64,000 bases of DNA from Hymenobacter frigidus (lineage in GTDB: Bacteria > Bacteroidota > Bacteroidia > Cytophagales > Hymenobacteraceae): NCBI RefSeq assembly GCF_014640435.1, contig NZ_BMGY01000004.1, positions 112,421 through 176,420 of the forward strand, written 5' to 3'. Position numbers and translations under genes: made by a program. This document shows positions 54,475 through 63,786 of this stretch, one piece after another; position 1 is the first letter of the stretch, and each line of letters begins with the position of its first letter. The notes under the pieces were generated by a model. That model did not search any database, had not been told where the DNA came from, and worked only from the letters and a program-made list of their open reading frames with translations.

Positions 54475-56376
54475 TTACCGAGCCACCACCTGCACCCGCA
54501 CGGCCGAGGCGTGGCCGGCATCGTGGTACAGCTTTATCGTGGCTTTCTTGAAGTCCTTGGCTTCGGCCGTGGCGATGGACACGAAGGTCTGCGGGTTGCG
54601 GTCGACCAAGGGAAACCAGGTACTTTGCACCTGGACCATCAGCCGGTGGCCTTTCTTGAAAGTGTGCAGCACGTCGGGCAGCTCGTATTTCACTTCGGTG
54701 GGCTCATTCGGTTTGAAGGCCTCCGGCTTGTTGAAGCTGTTGCGGAAGCGGCCGCGCATCACCTCGGCGCGCACGAGGCGCTGGTAACCGGCCATTTGCA
54801 GCTTTTTGGGGTTGGGCACTGGCGCGGGCGCATCGGCGGGCAGCACGTCGATGACTTTCACGATGAAGTCGGCATCGGTGCCGGTGGTGCTCACGAACAG
54901 GTCGGCGGTGAGGGGGCCGGCCAGGGTCAGGTCCCCGGTCAGGATTTCGGTTTGGAAGGTGAGTACGTCGGCCCGTTTGGCGGCGAAGCGCTGGTCCTCG
55001 GTCATGTACTCGTTGTTGCGGCCCGCGTGCACGCCGTCGGTGTAAGGCACCGGGTTGGCCGGGTCGCTTATGTATTCGGTGGGTTTTTGGTCGGCAGTGG
55101 GGGCGCTGAAGGCGAGATTGTTGGCTTTCTGAAAGTACAATACTCGCGTTTCCGTGGCAGCCGGTGGCCAGGCCGGGTAGGTTTTCCACTCGTTGGTGCC
55201 GGTGTTGAATACCGTGGCTTCGGCCGGATTAAACGTGCCTTTATCTTTCAGATAGAAGTTGAAAAATGGTGTTTCCAGCGTTTCACGGTAGGTTTGGGCC
55301 GTGTTCGAGCCAAAGCTGAGGGGGCCGAAGCTGCTCCAGTCTGGCCGGGCCCAGGCGCCGTGAGTCCAGGGGCCCATCACGAGGCGGTTGGTAGCGCCGG
55401 GGTTTTGCTTCTCAATGGTCTTATACGTGTTCAGGGCTCCGTACAAGTCCTCGGCATCGAACCAGCCGCCAACAACCAGCACGGCCGGTTTCACACCGGT
55501 GAGGGCCGGGCGAATGTTGCGGGCCTGCCAGTAGGCGTCGTAGGTGTCGTGCTGCTGGTATTCGTTCCAGATGCGGGCGCGGTTGTTAAAATACTTCGGG
55601 CCATTGGCGTTTTTGATGGGCCCCAGCGCCAGGAAAAACTTGTAAGCGTCCTTGGGTTCGAACTTGAACAGCTCCTGGTATTCAGCCACTGGCTTGGGGC
55701 GCGGCACGTCAAAATAATTGGTGAACTCGAAGTTATCGAGCAAGAAAAATGCGCCCTTGTGCCGGGCGTCATCGCCCAGAAACTCATCCGTAACCGGAGC
55801 CTGGGGCGACACCGCTTTCAGCGCCGGGTGGGCGTTGGGCAGCGCCGCCGAGGCGTAGAAGCCGGGGTAGGAAATGCCCAGCATGCCCACGCGGCCGTTG
55901 TGGCCGGGCACGTTCTTCAGCAGCCACTCAATGGTGTCGAAGGTGTCGGTGCTCTCGTCGTGCGGGGTGGCCGGGGTTGGGTTATTTCCAGCCTGAGTGG
56001 CCGTCAGGGCCGGGGTCATTTCCTCAAACTGGCCCTCGCTCAGGTACCGGCCGCGCACGTCCTGGTACACGAAAATGTACTTCTCGCCCGAAAGCTCCCG
56101 GCTGGGCCCGGGGCCGCGCGTGCGGTACTTGTCTTCCCCGTACGGCCCGGCTGAGTAGGGCGTGCGTGTCATCAGAAACGGGTAGGGCGTGGCTGCGGCG
56201 GCATCTTTGGGCACGTAGATAACGGTGTAGAGCTTCACCCCATCGCGCATGGGTATCTGGCGGTCGAGCTTGGTGTAGTGCTGCCGCACGAAGGTGGAAT
56301 CCTGGGCGCGGGTCTGGGCCTGGGCCGGGACTGCGACAGAAAAGATGAGGAGAGCGGCGAAGAAATAGCGGGTCAT
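54475..56376 (-). CDS. Secreted CocE/NonD-family alpha/beta hydrolase
   Basis: The product has 633 residues from ATG 56376 (MTRYFFAALLIFSVAVPAQAQ), which is a clear signal peptide; ten more residues upstream are open but disturb it. The catalytic Ser is in MLGISYPGFYAS. Further motifs are PMRDGVKLYTVIYVPKDA, YIFVYQDVRGRYLSEGQF, the Asp in GGWFDAEDLYGALNTY and a late His in MGPWTHGAWAR. The C-terminal third is the jelly-roll X-Pro dipeptidyl-peptidase domain (LTADLFVSTTGTDADFIVKVIDV). The family cleaves acyl esters, glutaryl amides or X-Pro peptides; the substrate is open. Confidence 0.92.
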   Translation of the reverse strand: MTRYFFAALLIFSVAVPAQAQTRAQDSTFVRQHYTKLDRQIPMRDGVKLYTVIYVPKDAAAATPYPFLMTRTPYSAGPYGEDKYRTRGPGPSRELSGEKYIFVYQDVRGRYLSEGQFEEMTPALTATQAGNNPTPATPHDESTDTFDTIEWLLKNVPGHNGRVGMLGISYPGFYASAALPNAHPALKAVSPQAPVTDEFLGDDARHKGAFFLLDNFEFTNYFDVPRPKPVAEYQELFKFEPKDAYKFFLALGPIKNANGPKYFNNRARIWNEYQQHDTYDAYWQARNIRPALTGVKPAVLVVGGWFDAEDLYGALNTYKTIEKQNPGATNRLVMGPWTHGAWARPDWSSFGPLSFGSNTAQTYRETLETPFFNFYLKDKGTFNPAEATVFNTGTNEWKTYPAWPPAATETRVLYFQKANNLAFSAPTADQKPTEYISDPANPVPYTDGVHAGRNNEYMTEDQRFAAKRADVLTFQTEILTGDLTLAGPLTADLFVSTTGTDADFIVKVIDVLPADAPAPVPNPKKLQMAGYQRLVRAEVMRGRFRNSFNKPEAFKPNEPTEVKYELPDVLHTFKKGHRLMVQVQSTWFPLVDRNPQTFVSIATAEAKDFKKATIKLYHDAGHASAVRVQVVAR

Positions 56377-56462
56377 GCGGGCGGCTTGGGGCTGGTTGGT
56401 GGGCAAAGAACGGCAGGCAGGAGTTGTGTATTGGGCGAATAGAAGAACGGCGCAACCTGAGA

Positions 56463-56527
56463 AAAAAGAACGTCATGCTCATCTGGCTTCGGCTGCGCGG
56501 ACGCCAGATGAGCATGACGTTCTTTTT
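56463..56527. repeat. Dispersed inverted repeat, family 1, copy J (shortened, hairpin with 15-base loop)
   Basis: AAAAAGAACGTCATGCTCAT + CTGGC and the exact inverse GCCAGATGAGCATGACGTTC + TTTTT, 25-bp arms. The loop CTTCGGCTGCGCGGA is what remains of the family core. It lies between two leftward genes and looks like a bidirectional terminator. Confidence 0.93.
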
Positions 56528-56562
56528 GATTAGTGGGACGGTTCCTCTCGTTCGATTCACAA

Positions 56563-59500
56563 CTACCGCAGCATGCGCACCGTGGTGTCCAGCCGCTGGG
56601 TGCGCAGGTAGCCGCGGTATTGCTCCAGCAGCTTGGCCTGGGCGGCGCGCCGCTCGTCGCGCTGAAACAAGCGCACTTTGTATTTTTCGCCGGGAGCCGT
56701 GCGCCGCAGGTTGAGATAGGTGAGTTTGTTCTTGGAATTGCTCATCGGCTCGCCGTTCTGAATGCGCTCGACCCGCTTGTCGTTATTGCCAAATAGGGCC
56801 TGCAAGGGTTTGAGACCCACATACAGGTTGGTGGCTCCGTCGAGGCCGTAATGGCCACTAACTTCGAGGTTGCTCAGGTTGCTGTTCAGCTTCAGGCCGG
56901 GGATGATGAGCTGGCCTTGGGCAAGCACGAATTCGCCGCTCACGGGCTCAAAGTAGAGGTGGCCGGTGCGCTCGGCTTTCATGAATTTAAGCGCCTCCAT
57001 CAGCACCTCCACGTTCAGCAGCTCCAGGTCGCGAAATTCGGTTTTGAGGTAGCCCGCCGTCTGGGGCAGGGCCGGCAGAAAGGTGCGGCCCAGGTCGGTG
57101 TGCACATCGGCCACGCCGCGCAGGGAGCCCCGAATATTGTCGCCGCTCAGCACATTCAGGCCCATGCCGGTGATGGTGGCGAAGAGCGGCTGCAATTGCA
57201 CATCCTGAAGCCGCAACTGCAGCTGCGTCGGATGATGCGCCCGGTTGGCGCTGCTGCGCATGTAGCCGCTCAGGTTGATGTGGCCCTGCAGGGCATCGAG
57301 CGAGCAGTTGTCGAGCCGGGCCTCGCCATCGAGCAGGTGCGAAAGCAACCGAAAGTTGCGGCCGTCTACGGTGCCGTAGTTCACGTGGTCGGCCTCCACG
57401 CGCAGTACGGCGCTCAGCACCCCATTGGAAAACAGCGAAGGGTTGCCGCCGGGCTGGCGCAGACGCTGGGCGCGGCGGGTGGCTCGGCGCTCGGCCCGGG
57501 CCAGAGTGTGGGCGGTGGGCACCGAGTCGGCGGGTGTGGTGAGGCTGGCGATGAGGCCCAGCAGGCGCTGCACGTCGAGGGTGCCGTAGCGCAGGGTCAG
57601 GTCGGCATCGGCGGCGGTCAGGTGCAGGCCGTCCACCTGGGCGGTGCCCGAGGCTACGCCGGTGCCGCCTTCGGGCGTGCGGAAGCGCAGGTAGGGCATG
57701 CGCAGGGTGGGGCCGGTTTTTTCCAGCTGTAGGCTCACGCGGCTCATGCTTTCGTCTTCGGGCAATTCTACGCGGTCGATATCGAGGTTGAGCTGGCCGT
57801 TGGCCATGAGCAGCAACTCGCGCAGGGCGGGGATAGCTGCCCGTTTTCGCTGGCCCTTGGCCGGCCGTGCAACTTCGGGCGCGGGCCGCGTCAGGCGGGC
57901 CAGAAACTGCAGGTAGTTGAGAGTGGCGAAGTGCACGCCCACGCGATACTGCACCGGGGCTACCTTGTTGTCGGGGTCGGTGGGCCACTGCACCGAGCCG
58001 CGCACGTCGCCGCCCCACACGCGGCCAGCCAGGTTTTGGAGCTGCACGCGCTGGCCGTCGTGGCGCACGGTCACGGCCAGGTTGCTGAGGGTATCGGCGG
58101 CCAGCAGCAGGCGCTGGCAGCGCAGGCTCACATCCAGCAGCAGGCCCGCCGGAATCAGCTCGCTGCCCAGGGTAGCGGCCAGCTGGGCTTTGTCGCGCGG
58201 GGCGCGGGCGGGCTTGGGCAGGCTGGTGGGAGCAAAGCCCGCGCCCACGGCGCGGGGCCGGGGCCGCATCAGGGCCTGCAATTGAGCCACCCGCAATTCA
58301 TCCACCACAAATCGCCCGCTGATGCTGGCCGTGGGCTGGCGGCCATTGAGATACCCAAGCAAATTGACGGTAGTGGCCGAGGCCTGGAATTGCATCTTGT
58401 TCAGCACCCCCGAGGCGTTGGCCAGGCGCCACAGGCTGTCGCGCAGGCTCACCTGCACGTTCAGGCCCGAAATATCGGCCCCGCGCGTGGGCAGCAGCAG
58501 CGAGGCGCGGTGCAGCGTGACCGTGCCGCGCAGCGACAACGGCCGCTGCGGCACGCGGGGCGCGGGGCGGTCGGCCCGGGGCGGCAGCAGGCCCCGCAGG
58601 CGCACGTCGATATCGGCGGTGCCGCCCCGGGCCTGCCAGTGGGTTGGGCCCAGCAGGGCCGCCAGCTCGGGCAGCGTGGCACGGCCCTGAAAGTGCCCGT
58701 CCAGCAGTGGTCGGCGAAAATTGCGCAGCGTGAGGGCCACATCGAGCTGGCCCGCCGCCGAGTAAAGCCGGCAGCGCCGCAGCGTGAGTACCGTGGATTT
58801 GATGTTGTGGGCCGGGCCGTTGTCGTAGGTGCCCTGCAAGTCCCAGCGGCTGATGTGGCGGGCGGGCTCAGGCCACTGCAGACTAGCCCCGCGTAGGTTG
58901 AAGGTGAGCACGTTGCGGGGCGATATTTTGGGCCCGCTCAGCCCCCTGATGGTGTAGCGAATGTGGGCTTTGCTGGGGCTGCGGGTGCCGCTGAGGTAGG
59001 ATTCGAGGCGGGGGGGCAGGGCGGCCCGCAGCACATCGACCAGCGGCTGGTTGCCCACGAACCGCAGGTTCATCAGCGTGCCCACCGGTTGTCTGGGGTC
59101 CACGGTGTGGGTGCCGCTCACCCGGATGGTGTCGCCGTTCAACGTGGCGCGGGTGCGGTAAATCAGGCCCTGGCGCTCCTTAAAGGTGTACCGGTAATTC
59201 ACCCGGGCCGTCACCGGCTCGCGCTCAAACAGGGTGCCGCCGCGGGTGCGCAGGTAGCTCAGCTCGCCGGCAAGGGTGCCGTTCACGCGCAGCACCCCGC
59301 CCCGCAGCCGCGCCCGGAGCTGGGCCTGCCGCACCAGCACCCCAAAAGCCCCGCGTGAGTACGCATTGTGCGAGCTAAAGCGGAAGTTATTCACCACCAG
59401 CTCGTCGAGTTTCAGGTTGAGGGTGGGGGCGTTGCCGGTGCCCTTGGGGCGTTTGCCGCGCAGGCCCCAGGCCCGCCCCAGCGAGTCGACCCGCTCCTGA

Positions 59501-59862
59501 AAGTCCACGTCGGTCACGGCCAGGCGGCGCACGTCTACCCGGCCGCGCAGCAGGCTTAGCAGTTCCACGCGCAGGTCGGCGCGGGCAATGCGCAGCACGG
59601 GCACGCTTTTTTGGTAGGACGTATCCGTCAGGGCCAGGTTGTGCAGGGACACCGTGGGGTACGGGAAGTCGCGCCACGGCGAAAACTCCACCGTGAACGG
59701 GGCCAGCACCAGCTCCGAATTGTGCGTGAGGGCGTAGCGGACTTTTTGGGCCACCACGCGCCGCCCGTACTGGCTGCCCACCAGCCACACGGCCACCCCA
59801 GCCCCCAGCACGCCCAGCAGCACCACCGATGCCAATACTCGTCGCAGGGGAAGGAACTTCAT
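56563..59862 (-). CDS. AsmA-like outer-membrane-biogenesis protein
   Basis: The product has 1099 residues. One N-terminal membrane helix (ASVVLLGVLGAGVAVWLVG) is followed by a very long, beta-rich periplasmic part. The start FSPWRDFPYPTVSLHNLALTD and the C-terminal GDNIRGSLRGVADVHTDLGRTF, ELLNVEVLMEALKFM, FEPVSGEFVLAQGQLIIPGLKLNSNLSNLEVSGHYGLDG match the AsmA/AsmA-like-C proteins, thought to bridge inner and outer membranes for lipid movement. Three Arg/Ala/Pro-rich inserts near ~430, ~540 and ~795 break the pattern and are probably loops. It is separated by repeat copy J from the CocE/NonD gene. Confidence 0.85.
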   Translation of the reverse strand: MKFLPLRRVLASVVLLGVLGAGVAVWLVGSQYGRRVVAQKVRYALTHNSELVLAPFTVEFSPWRDFPYPTVSLHNLALTDTSYQKSVPVLRIARADLRVELLSLLRGRVDVRRLAVTDVDFQERVDSLGRAWGLRGKRPKGTGNAPTLNLKLDELVVNNFRFSSHNAYSRGAFGVLVRQAQLRARLRGGVLRVNGTLAGELSYLRTRGGTLFEREPVTARVNYRYTFKERQGLIYRTRATLNGDTIRVSGTHTVDPRQPVGTLMNLRFVGNQPLVDVLRAALPPRLESYLSGTRSPSKAHIRYTIRGLSGPKISPRNVLTFNLRGASLQWPEPARHISRWDLQGTYDNGPAHNIKSTVLTLRRCRLYSAAGQLDVALTLRNFRRPLLDGHFQGRATLPELAALLGPTHWQARGGTADIDVRLRGLLPPRADRPAPRVPQRPLSLRGTVTLHRASLLLPTRGADISGLNVQVSLRDSLWRLANASGVLNKMQFQASATTVNLLGYLNGRQPTASISGRFVVDELRVAQLQALMRPRPRAVGAGFAPTSLPKPARAPRDKAQLAATLGSELIPAGLLLDVSLRCQRLLLAADTLSNLAVTVRHDGQRVQLQNLAGRVWGGDVRGSVQWPTDPDNKVAPVQYRVGVHFATLNYLQFLARLTRPAPEVARPAKGQRKRAAIPALRELLLMANGQLNLDIDRVELPEDESMSRVSLQLEKTGPTLRMPYLRFRTPEGGTGVASGTAQVDGLHLTAADADLTLRYGTLDVQRLLGLIASLTTPADSVPTAHTLARAERRATRRAQRLRQPGGNPSLFSNGVLSAVLRVEADHVNYGTVDGRNFRLLSHLLDGEARLDNCSLDALQGHINLSGYMRSSANRAHHPTQLQLRLQDVQLQPLFATITGMGLNVLSGDNIRGSLRGVADVHTDLGRTFLPALPQTAGYLKTEFRDLELLNVEVLMEALKFMKAERTGHLYFEPVSGEFVLAQGQLIIPGLKLNSNLSNLEVSGHYGLDGATNLYVGLKPLQALFGNNDKRVERIQNGEPMSNSKNKLTYLNLRRTAPGEKYKVRLFQRDERRAAQAKLLEQYRGYLRTQRLDTTVRMLR

Positions 59863-59970
59863 AGATGCCGGATACGCCGCGGGGCGGCCGCGTGCTGGGG
59901 AGCTAAAGTAAGCGCGCCTACGAGAAAAAACCGGCTGCGTGCAGCTGCGGGACCTTAATCAGCCAGATAC

Positions 59971-60684
59971 TTATTCCTCTTCCGCTATCACGGCGTCGGC
60001 GTGGGTTGGGGCTTCGTAGGTGTCGGCGTACTTAAAATCCTCCAGCCAGTAGGCCGAGCTCACCACCTCGAAGGTGATGGAATTCGCCGTTTTCTCGGTG
60101 GTGCTCAGCTGCCAGAGCATGGACTTGGCTTCCTCAAATTTGTCGCCTTCGAGCTGTGAGGAAAACAGGCGGTTTATCAGCGCATTGTCAGGCAGGCCGG
60201 GCGCAAGCAGGCGCACCAGCGGCGCGGCCGGCTCAGCGGCAAACACGGCCAAATCGTCGGGATTATCAGCCGTGCATTTTACTTGGAACTGCACCGCTTT
60301 GGTGCTCGGAAACGTGCCGTTGTAGGCATCGTGCAGCAGCTGGGTGGCCTGGTAAAAGCCTTTGTGCAGCGGCAGCTCCGGATTTTCTTCCCAAAGCTTT
60401 TCGGTGAGCATCTGGTGGGCCAGGTTTTCAATCTGGCCGGCATTCAGCTCTTCCGGATATAGATAGCCCAGCACCACTTCGGCCGCCTCGCGGGGCTCCA
60501 AATCGGTGAATGACATCAGGCACATGTCCTTCAGCTCAGCCTCGCTGATGCCGTCCGGATTGTCATAGTTCATTTTCACGAGCAGCGCCTTGTAGTCCTG
60601 GTTTTGCCAGGTGTTTGGCAGCTCGGTTAAGGTGGCAAAGGTGAGGCGCTCGACAGTGAATTTCGGGGTTGGGGTAGTCGACAT
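59971..60684 (-). CDS. Conserved-looking soluble protein of unknown function
   Basis: The product has 237 residues from ATG 60684 (MSTTPTPKFTVERLTFATLTEL). It is acidic and helical, with no signal peptide or membrane span, ending in HADAVIAEEE. Recognisable words such as LTELPNTWQNQDYKALLVKMNYD and MCLMSFTDLEPREAAEVVLGYL do not lead me to a family. It is monocistronic between the AsmA-like gene and the histidine kinase gene. Confidence 0.65.
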   Translation of the reverse strand: MSTTPTPKFTVERLTFATLTELPNTWQNQDYKALLVKMNYDNPDGISEAELKDMCLMSFTDLEPREAAEVVLGYLYPEELNAGQIENLAHQMLTEKLWEENPELPLHKGFYQATQLLHDAYNGTFPSTKAVQFQVKCTADNPDDLAVFAAEPAAPLVRLLAPGLPDNALINRLFSSQLEGDKFEEAKSMLWQLSTTEKTANSITFEVVSSAYWLEDFKYADTYEAPTHADAVIAEEE

Positions 60685-60851
60685 AAAGGGGGATTTCTGG
60701 AGGATTGAGAGGCAGCCAGCGGCTGCGGTTACGGTCGGGTTTACGTACGGCGGCCGCAAACAACCGGAAAGGGTTCCTTTTGAATCATCCAGAACGTCAT
60801 GCCGAGCATTCTGCGCATCATCGATACTTCTAGCTCAACTCCAATCCCGTC

Positions 60852-62306
60852 CTACGCCACCGGCAGGGTAAATAAAAACCGGCTGCCCGCCGCCGACTCG
60901 CTCTCCACCCAAAGCTGGCCGCCCTGCGCGCCGATGAACTCGCGCGAAATGCTCAGGCCCAGCCCCGAGCTGCCGCTGTGCTCGGCCTGCCCCGGCATGC
61001 CCGCGAACCGCTCAAAAATGCGCCGATGGTGCTCAGCCGGAATGCCCGGCCCGCAGTCCTCCACGCTCACGCGCACCATTTCGCCCCACGGCACGGCCCG
61101 GATGCACAGCGGAGCCCCGGCGGGCGAGTAGCGGATGGCGTTGGAAAGCAGGTTGATGAGTACCCAGGTGGTTTTTTCCACGTCGCCGTGCACGGCGGGC
61201 AGGGTATCCGGCAGGGTGGTGCTGAGCTGCAGCTGTTTGTCGTGGAGCTGCGGCAGCACCGTGCGGGTAGCGTAGCCGATGACGTCGGCCAGGCGCATGG
61301 GCTGCACGTTGAGCTTGATGCCCGCGCCCGCGTCGAGGCGCGACACGTCGATGAGCTGGCCCACCATGCTCAGCAGGCGCTGGGTTTCCTCGCCGATGCC
61401 GGCGGCCAGCGTGTGGCGCTCGGCATCGGTGGTGCGCGGGTTTTGCAGCAGCATCAGGCTGAGCTTGATGCTGGCGAGCGGCGTTTTGAGCTCGTGCGAG
61501 ATGGTGGCCAAAAACGTGGATTTCACCTCGTCCAGCTTCTTGAAATCGGACACGTTGCGCAGGCAGAAAATGTAGCCGGCCGCTACCGGCTGGCCCGCGC
61601 CCGGCCCGGCCGCCGTGGTGATGGGGCTGATGCTGAGCTGGTAGTGCGGGGCGTCGCCCTTGTGCGGAAACGTGAACACCGGGTCGGGCACGGCGTCGCC
61701 GGCCAGGTTGGCTTCGGCCAGGGGCACCAGCAGCTCGCGCAGTAGCTCGTGGGTGGCGGCTACGGCGGCGGCGGACTGGCCCAGAAGCGCGGTTTGGGGC
61801 AGGCCCAGCAGGTCGCAGGCCACGGGGTTGGCCAGTACAATGATGCCGTGCTCATCCAGCAGCAGCAGGCCCTCATCGAGGTTTCGGACCAGGCTGGCCA
61901 TGCGGTTGCGCTCGGTGAACAGCTCGGCCAGCGTGGTGCGGCGGTCGGCCTGGGCCTGGCTCAGCACCAAGTTCACGGCGGCGGCCACGGAGCCCACTTC
62001 GTCGCGTCGGCCCACGGCCACGCGGGTGGCGGGGCCGGGGCCGGCCACCCGCTCCATGTCGGCGGTGAGGCGGTGCAGGGGGCGCACCACTATGCGCGGC
62101 AGCCGCACCATCATTACGATGCCCACCGCCGTGCCAGCCGCCAAAAAGACCAGCACCGTGGCCCGGGCGGCGTTGAAATCGGCCTGCTTGATGCCGTGCG
62201 CGCCGTGCTCCAGGTAGCTCATGGTGAGGAAAGCATAGCCGCCCAGCCCCAGCAGCAGCAAAAGCAGCAGGAAGACGCTGAGGCGGATTTTAAGTTTGAG
62301 GGACAT
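60852..62306 (-). CDS. HAMP-PAS sensor histidine kinase, partner of the sigma-54 regulator
   Basis: The product has 484 residues from ATG 62306 (MSLKLKIRLSVFLLLLLLLGL). Two membrane helices (~8-29 and ~49-67) flank an unusually short periplasmic loop of ~20 residues. A HAMP domain (~68-120) and a PAS domain (~135-255, LDEGLLLLDEHGIIVLANPVACDLLG) follow. The phospho-acceptor is His271 in ATISHELKTPLASIKL. ATPase boxes: NLLSNAIRYSPAG, VEDCGPGIP, GSSGLGLSISR. The tiny loop suggests it senses from the cytoplasm or the membrane. It is downstream of the sigma-54 response-regulator gene, with a family 2 repeat in the 88-base gap. Confidence 0.94.
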   Translation of the reverse strand: MSLKLKIRLSVFLLLLLLLGLGGYAFLTMSYLEHGAHGIKQADFNAARATVLVFLAAGTAVGIVMMVRLPRIVVRPLHRLTADMERVAGPGPATRVAVGRRDEVGSVAAAVNLVLSQAQADRRTTLAELFTERNRMASLVRNLDEGLLLLDEHGIIVLANPVACDLLGLPQTALLGQSAAAVAATHELLRELLVPLAEANLAGDAVPDPVFTFPHKGDAPHYQLSISPITTAAGPGAGQPVAAGYIFCLRNVSDFKKLDEVKSTFLATISHELKTPLASIKLSLMLLQNPRTTDAERHTLAAGIGEETQRLLSMVGQLIDVSRLDAGAGIKLNVQPMRLADVIGYATRTVLPQLHDKQLQLSTTLPDTLPAVHGDVEKTTWVLINLLSNAIRYSPAGAPLCIRAVPWGEMVRVSVEDCGPGIPAEHHRRIFERFAGMPGQAEHSGSSGLGLSISREFIGAQGGQLWVESESAAGSRFLFTLPVA

Positions 62307-62315
62307 AGTTGGGTT

Positions 62316-62398
62316 GTAGCGCGGACTCTGCGAGTCCGCGTGTTGCTGGAATAGTGGGTGTCGTTCGCCCAGGCGCGGATTCACAGAGTCCGCGCTAC
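62316..62398. repeat. Inverted repeat, family 2 (GTAGCGCG...), overlapping the response-regulator stop codon
   Basis: Left end GTAGCGCGGACTCTGCGAGT + CCGCG is itself a hairpin; the right end CGCGGATTCACAGAGTCCGC + GCTAC is its inverse. The TAG stop of the leftward response regulator (62395-62397) is the TAG of the repeat, as at 22207-22209. Confidence 0.85.
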
Positions 62399-63759
62399 CC
62401 TTCCAATCCGTACTCCTGCAATTTCCGGTACAGCGTGGTCAGCCCGATACCCAGCTTTTTCGCCACTTCCGGCTTGTTGCCCTCCATTTCGCCCATCAAC
62501 TTGCCGATGTGCCGCGCTTCCAGCGCCCGCAGGCTCTCATCGGCCGCGTCGGCACCGGGGCGGGGCGGACGGCCCAGGGCGTGAAATTCATCGGGCAGGA
62601 AGTCAGCCGCCAGCAGCTCGCCGGCCGGGGCCAGGATGGCGGCGCGTTCCAGCACGTTCTTTAGCTCGCGCACATTGCCGGGCCAGGGGTAGCGCTGCAG
62701 CAGCGCCAGGCACTCGGGCTCGAGGCCGGGGAGGCGCTTGCTGAGGCGGGCGGCGAAGTATTGCAGGAAGTGCTGGGCCAGGGGCGGCACGTCGGCGGGC
62801 CGGTCTTTGAGGGGCGGCACGAGGATGGTGAACACCGAGAGGCGGTAGAACAAATCGGGGCGGAAGCGGCCTTCGGCGGCTTCCTGCTTGAGGTTGCGGT
62901 TGGTGGCGGCCACCAGGCGCACGTTCACCTGGGTGGGCTTGGTGTCGCCGAGCTTGGTGAAGGTTTGGCTTTCGAGCACCCGCAGGAACTTGGCTTGTAC
63001 ATTGAGCTCCAACTCGCCGATTTCGTCCAGAAACAGGGTGCCGCCGTTGGCTTCCTCCAGCAAACCCTTCTTATCCGTAAGAGCCCCAGTGAAGGCGCCT
63101 TTCTTGTAGCCAAACAGCTCGGATTCGAGCAAGTCCTTGGGAAAGGCGCTGCAGTTGACGGCCACGAAGGCCTTGCCCCGCCGCCCGCTGGCCTGGTGAA
63201 TAGCCTGGGCAAACAGCTCCTTGCCGCTGCCGGTGGGCCCTTCCAGCAGCACGGTGCTGTCGGTGGGTGCTACCTGCTGGGCCAGCTTCTGCACCCGCTT
63301 CAGCTCCGTGGAGTCGCCAATCATGGACTCGAAGCGGTACTGCTGGCCCACGCGGCGCTCCAGCTCGGTCACGCGCTTGCGGAGGCGGGCTTTTTCGGCG
63401 GCGCGGTCCACCACCACCACCAGCTGCTGCTCAAAGTCGCCCTTGGTGAGGTAGTCGAACGCGCCGAGCTTCATGGCCTTCACGCCGTCGGGGATGGTGC
63501 CGTAGGCGGTGAGCAGCACCACTTCGGCATCGGGGGCGGCGGCTTTGTAGCGGGGCAGCAGGTCCACGCCGTGGCCGTCGGGCAGCTTCACGTCCGATAT
63601 CACGAGCAGCACGTCGTCGGCGTGTTGCTGCAGCAGCTCCAGGCCGCGGTGGGCGTCGGGGGCTTGCAGCACGGTGTAGCCTTCCAGCTCCAGCACCTGG
63701 GCCAGCAGCTGGCGGAGGCGGGCTTCGTCGTCGATGATGAGCAGGGTACCGGTGGGCAT
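62395..63759 (-). CDS. Sigma-54-dependent response regulator (NtrC type)
   Basis: The product has 454 residues. The receiver domain (1-120) has the acidic pair DDE and phosphorylated Asp56 in VISDVKLPD, and Lys106. The AAA+ domain has Walker A GPTGSGKE (174-181), the sigma-54 contact loop GAFTGA (221-226), Walker B GGTLFLDEIGEL and the arginine-finger region RFRPDLFYRLSVF. The C-terminal Fis-type HTH is HIGKLMGEMEGNKPEVAKKLGIGLTTLYRKL. It would activate sigma-54 promoters after phosphorylation by the kinase encoded just downstream. Its own promoter should lie in 63760-63790 or beyond, which is shared with the broken gene at the right edge. Confidence 0.95.
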   Translation of the reverse strand: MPTGTLLIIDDEARLRQLLAQVLELEGYTVLQAPDAHRGLELLQQHADDVLLVISDVKLPDGHGVDLLPRYKAAAPDAEVVLLTAYGTIPDGVKAMKLGAFDYLTKGDFEQQLVVVVDRAAEKARLRKRVTELERRVGQQYRFESMIGDSTELKRVQKLAQQVAPTDSTVLLEGPTGSGKELFAQAIHQASGRRGKAFVAVNCSAFPKDLLESELFGYKKGAFTGALTDKKGLLEEANGGTLFLDEIGELELNVQAKFLRVLESQTFTKLGDTKPTQVNVRLVAATNRNLKQEAAEGRFRPDLFYRLSVFTILVPPLKDRPADVPPLAQHFLQYFAARLSKRLPGLEPECLALLQRYPWPGNVRELKNVLERAAILAPAGELLAADFLPDEFHALGRPPRPGADAADESLRALEARHIGKLMGEMEGNKPEVAKKLGIGLTTLYRKLQEYGLEG

Positions 63760-63786
63760 TATATTGGTGGTTGACTTACGCTTTAG